Origin: JAAFIW01 sp031414805
GTDB taxonomy: Bacteria > Pseudomonadota > Gammaproteobacteria > Burkholderiales > Burkholderiaceae_C
Reading direction: 5' to 3'
NCBI GenBank assembly: GCA_031414805.1
Contig: JANOQJ010000059.1
Span: 42,521 to 106,520 of the forward strand
DNA length: 64,000 bases
Part shown: in pieces, positions 58,986 to 64,000 of the stretch
Layout of the letters: each line of letters starts with the position of its first letter
How positions within the stretch are numbered: position 1 is the first letter of the stretch
The notes under the pieces: model-generated
The model's database searches: none
Told to the model about the DNA's origin: nothing
The model's input: the letters and a program-made list of their open reading frames with translations, nothing else
Program-made: the position numbers and the translations under genes

Positions 58986-60500
58986 GTGGCTCAGCCAACC
59001 CCACAACGTGCATACCGGGCACCCTGTCCCGGCTGCGGTGCGCCGGTTGATTTTTTAAGCGCGCAGTCCACCCACGCGGTGTGCGGCTATTGCAGCAGCA
59101 CCGTGGTGCGCGACGGCGACAAGCTGGCGCGCATCGGCAAGATGGCCGAGCTGTTTGACGACCACAGCCCGCTGCAACTGCAAACCCGCGGCACGTATGA
59201 GAAGGTTGGCTTTGTGCTGGTGGGGCGGCTGCAGTACCGCTCGGGCAGCGGCACGTGGACCGAGTGGAACGCGTTTTTTGACGATGGCCGCACCGGCACC
59301 CTGGGTGAAGACAACGGCTCCTACGTGTTCAGTTTCCCAACGTCTTTGGGCGGTGGGGCTCAGCGCGAGGTACCGCCCGCCGAGCGTTTTCGCGTGGGTG
59401 CCACCACCGCCATTGGCGGCAAATCCTTCAGCGTAGCCGCCAGCGAGCAGGTGGCGCTGATCTCTGCGCAAGGCGAGCTGCCTAAATTGCCTCCGTTGGG
59501 GCAAACCTTTGCGGTGGTGGAGCTGCGCAGCGCCGAGGGCGAAGTCATCAGCATTGACTACTTCGCTACGCCGCCCCTGCTGTCACGTGGCGTGGCGGTG
59601 TTGCTGGAAGGCCTGAATCTGTCGGGCCTGCGTGACGACAACGTCAAAGACGAAAAGGGCCGCCACTTCGAGTGCCCCAACTGCGGCGCGCCGGTGGAAG
59701 TGCATCTGGCCAACAGCAAAAGCATCACCTGCCGCTCCTGCAACAGCCTGATTGACCTGTCCAAAGGCATGGGCAGCGAGCTGTCGCACGCGGTGCAGGA
59801 CGAACCAGTTGCACTGCTCATTCCCTTGGGGGCTACGGGGCAGTTACAGGGCGTGCACTGGCAGGTGGTGGGATTCCAGCACCGGATGGGCCACGACCCG
59901 CAGGACGATGAAGAAGAGCATTTCGGCTGGAACGAATACCTGCTGTTCAACCAGAAGCGCGGCTTTGTGTTTTTGGTGGATGCCGAAGACGGTTGGAGCG
60001 TGGTGAAGCCGACGACGGGAGCGCCCACCGTGAGCAGCAGCGCGGGCCAAACTGCCAGCTATCTGGGCACCACCTACAAGCTGCAATACAGCTACAACGC
60101 CGAGACCACCTACGTGGCGGGCGAGTTTTACTGGCCCGTGGTGCGCGGCCAAAAGACCAGCAACCGCGACTACGCCAATGGCGGCAACCTGTTGTCGATG
60201 GAGCAAACACCCACCGAGCTGACCTGGTCTATTGGCGCCAAGATCAGCAGCGAGGCTGTGGCCAAGGCCTTCAAGATTGAAGACAAAAAAGAGCTACTCA
60301 AGCGGGCTGATGCCTCGCCCACGGCCAAAAAGGGGCTGGGCTGCATCACCATCATCGTGGTGTTTGTGATCATCATGATTTTGCTGTCAGTGCTGCGTGG
60401 CTGCAGCTGCGACCCCACACGCCAGAACTGCTCCAGCTCCAACCGCAGCTCGGGCGGTTCTTTTGGTGGTTTTTCAGGCAGCGGTGGCGGCGGCAAATAG
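58986..60500 (+). CDS. DUF4178 domain protein with zinc ribbons
   Basis: The 504-residue protein starts at GTG 58986 (MAQPTPQRAYRAPCPGCGAPV). The N-terminus has a zinc ribbon (CPGC ... CGYC) and a second one near residues 230-260 (CPNC ... CRSC). DUF4178-type domains flank them (GTYEKVGFVLVGRLQYRSGSGTWTEWNAFF). A C-terminal membrane segment (about 450-475) precedes a short Ser/Gly tail with cysteines. Function unknown; its neighbours are SPFH, DUF350 and SpeE-like genes. The 194 bp upstream hold no gene. Confidence 0.85.
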   Translation: MAQPTPQRAYRAPCPGCGAPVDFLSAQSTHAVCGYCSSTVVRDGDKLARIGKMAELFDDHSPLQLQTRGTYEKVGFVLVGRLQYRSGSGTWTEWNAFFDDGRTGTLGEDNGSYVFSFPTSLGGGAQREVPPAERFRVGATTAIGGKSFSVAASEQVALISAQGELPKLPPLGQTFAVVELRSAEGEVISIDYFATPPLLSRGVAVLLEGLNLSGLRDDNVKDEKGRHFECPNCGAPVEVHLANSKSITCRSCNSLIDLSKGMGSELSHAVQDEPVALLIPLGATGQLQGVHWQVVGFQHRMGHDPQDDEEEHFGWNEYLLFNQKRGFVFLVDAEDGWSVVKPTTGAPTVSSSAGQTASYLGTTYKLQYSYNAETTYVAGEFYWPVVRGQKTSNRDYANGGNLLSMEQTPTELTWSIGAKISSEAVAKAFKIEDKKELLKRADASPTAKKGLGCITIIVVFVIIMILLSVLRGCSCDPTRQNCSSSNRSSGGSFGGFSGSGGGGK

Positions 60501-60550
60501 CGCACGGCTTCACAACAGGGTTTTTAACCGGTTTATTCAAGGAGAACATC

Positions 60551-60769
60551 ATGGGTTTTGAATGGCTCAAACCAGCGGCTTTTTTCGGCTCCATCATGTA
60601 CGCCATGATTGGCGTGCTGGTGTTCTGGATCAGCTTCATCGTCATCGACAAAATCACGCCCTACAACCTGTGGGAAGAGATTGTTGAAAAGCAGAACATG
60701 GCGCTGGGGATGGTGGTGGCCGCGATGTGTTTAGGCATCAGCGTGATCGTGGCCGCCGCGATTCATTGA
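60551..60769 (+). CDS. DUF350-like small membrane protein
   Basis: The 72-residue product has two membrane segments: SIMYAMIGVLVFWISFIVI and NMALGMVVAAMCLGISVIVAAAIH, with TPYNLWEEIVEKQ between, as in DUF350/YjfL proteins. It lies 50 bp after the DUF4178 gene and before the spermidine-synthase-like gene. Function unknown, possibly part of a membrane-stress or polyamine module. Confidence 0.85.
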   Translation: MGFEWLKPAAFFGSIMYAMIGVLVFWISFIVIDKITPYNLWEEIVEKQNMALGMVVAAMCLGISVIVAAAIH

Positions 60770-60801
60770 TTGGTGCTTGCGGTGTAGGGGAGCGGGGGGC
60801 A

Positions 60802-60881
60802 AGAACGCAGAGGACGCAAAAGAAGTCCTTTCTTTTGACTTTTCTGCGCCCTCTGCGAAACCTCTGCGTCCTCTTCGTTCT
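60802..60881. repeat. Imperfect inverted repeat in DUF350-SpeE spacer
   Basis: Arms 60802-60822 and 60861-60881 (AGAACGCAGAGGACGC... / ...GCGTCCTCTTCGTTCT) pair at 18 of 21 positions. GCAGAGGACGC-type sequence recurs between the arms. It resembles a known class of intergenic palindromes. Confidence 0.7.
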
Positions 60882-60901
60882 GGCACCCGATTTCAGTCCT
60901 G

Positions 60902-62452
60902 TTGCGCGTGACATCCTCCAAATCCCCCGTTGAAGTCGCCCTACTCGCCAGCGTTTTCGTCGTCGCCGCGTGCGGCCTGGTGTACGAACTGGCGGCGGCA
61001 GCGCTGGCGTCTTATGTGCTGGGTGACTCGGTGCTGCAGTTCTCCACCATCATTGGCACCTACTTGTTTGCGATGGGCATTGGCTCCTACCTGTCGCGCT
61101 ACTTCGAGCGCCAGCTCCCCGCCCACTTTTTACGCATAGAACTGCTGGTAGCCCTTATAGGCGGTGCTCTACCAGCTATTCTTTTTATAGTGAACGCGGT
61201 GGCACCGGGCAGCTTTCGGGTGGTGCTGTATGCCATGGTGGTGCTGGTCGGCGCGCTGGTGGGGCTGGAGATTCCGCTGGTCATGCGAATTTTGAAGCGG
61301 CATGCCGCCTTGAAAGAGCTGGTCTCTCAGGTGCTCACGTTTGACTATTTGGGCGCGCTGGCTGTGTCGGTCGCTTTCCCCCTGTTGCTGGTGCCGCAGT
61401 TGGGCTTGGTGCGCACCGGCCTGTTGTTTGGCTTGATGAACGCCGCCGTGGCGCTGTGGGCGTTGTGGCTGTTTCGCGATGAGCTGCGCCACTTCTGGGC
61501 CCATACCGCCGCTTGCGTACTGACGCTGGCGGCACTCGGCGGGGCCTTTGCGGGGGCCAATCACATCACCACGCTGGCCGAAGACAAGCTCTACCAGGAC
61601 CGCGTGATTTTCAGCACCACTTCGCCCTACCAACGCATCGTGCTCACCCATTCGGCTGGTGCCACCAACGCCGGCACGCGCCACGGCCACCGGCTTTTTC
61701 TGAACGGCAACCTGCAGTTCTCCGAGAAAGACGAATACCGCTACCACGAGGCCCTCGTGCACCCCGCCATGGCCGCACACGGCGGCGCGCGCAAAGTGGC
61801 GGTGCTGGGCGGTGGCGACGGTATGACCGTGCGCGAGGTGCTTCGATATCAGCAGGTGGAAAGCGTGACGCTGGTGGAGCTGGACCCGGCGATGACCCGC
61901 TTGTTTTCCACACAGCCCGCGCTGGTCAAGCTCAACGGCGGCGCGCTGCAATCGCCCAAGCTCAAAATCGTCAACACCGATGCCTTCAAGTGGCTCGAAG
62001 ACACACAAGAGCAGTTCGACATCATCGTGGTCGACTTTCCCGACCCGACCAATTTTTCCATCGGCAAGCTCTACACCACCTCGTTTTACGCCCTGCTGGA
62101 GCAGCGCCTGTCTGCCAGTGGCTACGCCGTCATTCAGACCACCTCGCCCCTGGTGGCCCGCGAGAGCTACTGGACAGTGGCCACCACGCTGGAATCTGTC
62201 GGGCTGCGCACCGCGCCTTACCACGCCAACGTGCCCAGCTTCGGCGAATGGGGCTTCATCATCGCCAGCCGCCGGCCGTTTGCTGTGCCGCAGAAGCCAG
62301 AGCAACTGCCCGCGGGCCTGCGGTTTTTAACCGTGCCCACCCTGGCCCTGATGTTCGACTTCCCCGCCGACATGGCCCGCGTGCCCGCGCAGGTCAACCG
62401 CTTGAGCAACCAGACGCTGGTCAGCACGTATGAGCGGGAGTGGGGGAAGTAG
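60902..62452 (+). CDS. Membrane-bound spermidine synthase-like protein
   Basis: The 516-residue product starts at TTG 60902 or GTG 60908. The N-terminal third has about six to seven membrane helices; the C-terminal part (about 225-500) is a SpeE/methyltransferase fold with VAVLGGGDGMTVREVLRY, VTLVELDPAMTRL and IIVVDFPDPTNF. It would transfer aminopropyl groups from decarboxylated SAM, or act otherwise. The second helix VALIGGALPAILFIV (61149-61193) resembles a coding copy of the dispersed repeat. It closes the SPFH-DUF4178-DUF350 module. Confidence 0.88.
   Translation: MRVTSSKSPVEVALLASVFVVAACGLVYELAAAALASYVLGDSVLQFSTIIGTYLFAMGIGSYLSRYFERQLPAHFLRIELLVALIGGALPAILFIVNAVAPGSFRVVLYAMVVLVGALVGLEIPLVMRILKRHAALKELVSQVLTFDYLGALAVSVAFPLLLVPQLGLVRTGLLFGLMNAAVALWALWLFRDELRHFWAHTAACVLTLAALGGAFAGANHITTLAEDKLYQDRVIFSTTSPYQRIVLTHSAGATNAGTRHGHRLFLNGNLQFSEKDEYRYHEALVHPAMAAHGGARKVAVLGGGDGMTVREVLRYQQVESVTLVELDPAMTRLFSTQPALVKLNGGALQSPKLKIVNTDAFKWLEDTQEQFDIIVVDFPDPTNFSIGKLYTTSFYALLEQRLSASGYAVIQTTSPLVARESYWTVATTLESVGLRTAPYHANVPSFGEWGFIIASRRPFAVPQKPEQLPAGLRFLTVPTLALMFDFPADMARVPAQVNRLSNQTLVSTYEREWGK
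61149..61193 (-). repeat. Repeat-derived membrane segment in the SpeE-like gene
   Basis: Matches copy 1 at 34 of 43 positions, in the same reading frame as the kdsC copy; encodes VALIGGALPAILFIV. Confidence 0.6.
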
Positions 62453-62486
62453 ATGGGTGCTCAAATTCTGAGCTAAATTGGGCTGC

Positions 62487-62529
62487 AGCCCTTATAAATA
62501 CTGCTCAAGCAGCTATTGATTTAATAGTA
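62487..62529 (-). repeat. Dispersed ATAGCTGCTTGAGCA repeat, copy 17
   Basis: Full unit between the convergent SpeE-like and cNMP-binding genes, with the ATTTAATAG outer arm. Confidence 0.85.
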
Positions 62530-62564
62530 TTTTGATCGGTGTTGTAACGCATGATCAACGTGCC

Positions 62565-63197
62565 TCAAGTCGGCATCAACTTATCAATCTCCTCCTGCAT
62601 GGCCTGGGTCAGCTGGGCGTACATCTTCAGTTTGTCGCTGGAGTCTCGCAGGCGTTGGGCAATGCGCAAGGAAATGGCCATCATCAGTTTGGCGGCGGTG
62701 CGTGGGTCATCGTCGAGCAGTTGGTTCAATTCGGTGCGTGTCAGCATGGCGCATCGCACGATACTCAGGGTTGTGCAGGAGGCGCTGCGGGGTTCGCCAT
62801 CCAGCAGGCCCATTTCGCCGATCAGGCTACCCGGGCCCAGCACCGTGAGGGTAATGGGCTCTACCCGGCTGACCACGATGGATTCAATCGTGACCTCACC
62901 ATTGAGCAACAGCAGCATGAAATCGGTCTCGGCGCGGTCGCCCTGGCGGATGAAGGTGGTGCCCGCCTCAATCATGCGCGGCTGCATGTAGCTGACCACC
63001 ATGCGTGCTTCGTCGTGCGAGAGCTGCATCAGGGCGCTGGGCGCGCACAGCATGCGGGCGGCGTAGTCGGCGCTGGCTGAGCCTTTGATAGCGGCCATGC
63101 GCTGGTCTTGGGTTCTGGCAGCCACTCCGCCGAAGGTGTCGCCGTGGCGTTCGATGGGCACAGATGTCAAAGCCGAGGGTGAGGTGGGTGTGTTCAT
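62565..63197 (-). CDS. Cyclic nucleotide-binding domain protein (second)
   Basis: The 210-residue protein has a cNMP-binding fold (about 65-175): MVVSYMQPRMIEAGTTFIRQGDRAETDFMLLLLNGEVTIE, LGPGSLIGEMGLLDGEPRSASC. There is no C-terminal HTH but a helical end (SDKLKMYAQLTQAMQEEIDKLM). It may be a signalling subunit. It is divergent from the SAH riboswitch/metH unit. Confidence 0.88.
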   Translation of the reverse strand: MNTPTSPSALTSVPIERHGDTFGGVAARTQDQRMAAIKGSASADYAARMLCAPSALMQLSHDEARMVVSYMQPRMIEAGTTFIRQGDRAETDFMLLLLNGEVTIESIVVSRVEPITLTVLGPGSLIGEMGLLDGEPRSASCTTLSIVRCAMLTRTELNQLLDDDPRTAAKLMMAISLRIAQRLRDSSDKLKMYAQLTQAMQEEIDKLMPT

Positions 63198-63218
63198 AGA
63201 CGCTTAAAATTCAAATGC

Positions 63219-63304
63219 CTTCAAGGAGCGTTGCAGCAAGATACAGCGAAAGTTGATCTTGTCAGGCTTGACGGCCAGCAGAATTTTCCAACCGCGCTCA
63301 CCTG
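63219..63304 (+). ncRNA. SAH riboswitch of metH with sequestering expression platform
   Basis: CTTCAAGGAGCGTTGCAG, a P2 stem GCAAGAT/ATCTTGT, GTCAGGCTTGACGG and AACCGCGCTCAC match the S-adenosylhomocysteine aptamer; GAGCG and CGCTC form the pseudoknot. CTCACCTG (63297-63304) can otherwise pair with CAGGTGAG (63320-63327), the metH ribosome binding site. SAH binding would free the site: an ON switch. Confidence 0.85.
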
Positions 63305-63330
63305 AATTCTTTTGTATGCCAGGTGAGTCC

Positions 63331-64000
63331 ATGCCAAACGCCAATTCTTCCTCCGCCGTTGTTCCCGCCATGAAGCTGTCGGGCCTGGAACCCGTCCATA
63401 TTGCTTCCAGTTCTTATTCAGTGGAGGACAGAGCGGAAGGTCTGTCCCCCAGTTCTTATCCAGTGGAGGACAGAGCTGAAGGTCTGTCCCCCAAAACCTT
63501 ATTTGTCAACATCGGCGAGCGCACCAACGTCACGGGCTCCAAAGCGTTCGCCCGGATGATTTTGAACGGCGAGTTTGACCAGGCCTTGTCGGTGGCCCGC
63601 CAGCAGGTGGAAAACGGCGCGCAAATCATCGACATCAACATGGACGAGGCCATGCTGGACAGCCAGGCTGCCATGGTGCGTTTTCTGAACCTGATTGCCA
63701 GCGAGCCCGATATTTCGCGCGTGCCCATCATGATCGACAGCTCCAAATGGAGCGTGATCGAGGCCGGGCTGCGCTGCATCCAGGGCAAGGGGATTGTCAA
63801 TTCGATCTCGATGAAAGAAGGCCTGGAGCCGTTCAAACACCAGGCCAAGCTGCTCAAACGCTACGGCGCAGCCGCCGTGGTGATGGCGTTTGACGAACAA
63901 GGCCAGGCCGACACCTACCAGCGCAAGGTCGAAATTTGCGAGCGCGCCTACCGCGTGCTGGTCGATGAGGTGGGTTTCCCACCCGAAGACATTATTTTTG
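63331..64000 (+). CDS. metH: Methionine synthase, pterin-binding part (3' end outside window)
   Basis: The reading frame from ATG 63331 (MPNANSSSAV) runs off the right edge. An alternative ATG lies at 63316; AGGTGA at 63321-63326 favours 63331. The normal core starts LSGLEPVHI and resumes at LFVNIGERTNVTGSKAFARMI, the pterin-binding domain, with IIDINMDEAMLDS and IDSSKWSVIEAGL. Between them a 14-codon segment SSYSVEDRAEGLSP is present twice. The homocysteine-binding domain is not in the window, as in split metH genes. It uses cobalamin and methyl-folate. Regulated by the SAH riboswitch. Confidence 0.93.
   Translation, partial: MPNANSSSAVVPAMKLSGLEPVHIASSSYSVEDRAEGLSPSSYPVEDRAEGLSPKTLFVNIGERTNVTGSKAFARMILNGEFDQALSVARQQVENGAQIIDINMDEAMLDSQAAMVRFLNLIASEPDISRVPIMIDSSKWSVIEAGLRCIQGKGIVNSISMKEGLEPFKHQAKLLKRYGAAAVVMAFDEQGQADTYQRKVEICERAYRVLVDEVGFPPEDIIF
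63408..63491 (+). repeat. 42-bp tandem duplication inside metH
   Basis: CAGTTCTTAT(T/C)CAGTGGAGGAC... occurs at 63408 and 63450 with a 42-bp period and two or so differences. Each copy contains GGACAGA...TCTGTCC, a 7-bp dyad. It is in frame (14 codons). Confidence 0.92.

Noticed and set aside
60290..60312. GAGCTACTCAAGCGGGCTGAT in the DUF4178 gene as a repeat copy
   Set aside because: Only short core resemblance; the flanking portions do not match the family.
1..64000. CRISPR arrays, tRNA or rRNA genes, insertion sequences
   Set aside because: No regularly spaced direct repeats with spacers, no tRNA cloverleaf or rRNA sequence, and no transposase gene were recognised.

Overview
The window is a chromosomal segment around the replication origin of a betaproteobacterium, most likely Comamonadaceae (Rhodoferax/Polaromonas-like). 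The reasons are the gene order gyrB-dnaN-dnaA / rpmH-rnpA-yidD-yidC-mnmE with no recF, the mnmG-rsmG-parA-parB block, the split-type metH behind an SAH riboswitch, metX-metW behind a SAM-II riboswitch, and many copies of a short dispersed repeat (core ATAGCTGCTTGAGCA...ACAAGGGCT). No tRNA, rRNA, CRISPR array or intact insertion sequence was seen.

Layout. 1-3.7 kb: an accessory ubiquitin-like operon. It has an ImmA/IrrE-type protease (cut by the left edge), a protein with three beta-grasp (ubiquitin-like) domains fused to an E2-like domain, a JAB/JAMM protease fused to an E1-like adenylyltransferase, and a small Cys-rich DUF6527-type protein. The last three genes overlap by ATGA. 3.8-9.4 kb: gyrB, dnaN and dnaA on the minus strand, with an oriC-like spacer between dnaN and dnaA. 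9.6-13.6 kb: rpmH to mnmE. 13.8-17.6 kb: a block of unrelated genes (hypothetical protein, cNMP-binding protein, class II aldolase, FMN reductase, Phd/PIN toxin-antitoxin pair) between mnmE and mnmG. 17.6-23.9 kb: mnmG, a DUF4124 protein, rsmG, a LysE exporter, parA, a small hydrolase and parB. Three parS-like sites lie inside mnmG and rsmG.

24.2-33.6 kb: a very large DUF11/SdrD-type surface-protein gene, apparently truncated and frameshifted, with a reading-frame switch exactly at a repeat copy; then a beta-barrel-like protein and an OmpA-family protein. 33.7-36.6 kb: an EF-hand protein, ahpF and ahpC (possible OxyR site). 37.1-40.2 kb: two orphan solute-binding proteins with an aspartoacylase-like gene. 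40.4-40.9 kb: a second toxin-antitoxin pair. 40.9-45.6 kb: LysR/EamA pair, HiPIP, periplasmic catalase-like protein, EF-hand protein, AraC regulator. 45.8-47.7 kb: metW and metX with their riboswitch. 47.7-50.8 kb: DoxX, DUF2063 (BufC/HvfC-like), MNIO/DUF692 and a thioredoxin-like protein. 51-52.4 kb: two tandem glycine-rich RRM proteins, each with a leader hairpin that covers the ribosome binding site. 52.4-57.6 kb: an SDR, lptC-kdsC-kdsD (LPS Kdo supply and export) and a Kef-type antiporter. 57.7-62.5 kb: SPFH-SHOCT, DUF4178, DUF350 and membrane spermidine-synthase-like genes, probably one membrane or polyamine-related module. 62.5-64 kb: a cNMP-binding protein, the SAH riboswitch and the start of metH.

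Two themes stand out. The first is the polyubiquitin-like operon at the left edge. The second is a dispersed ~43-bp repeat with about 17 clear copies here. Several copies are intergenic, but others now encode protein: the KdsC N-terminus, the MetX C-terminus, an internal segment of the DUF2063 protein and a membrane segment of the spermidine-synthase-like protein. MetX and MetH also carry in-frame insertions that look like other repeats. All calls are from reading the sequence; no database search was run.
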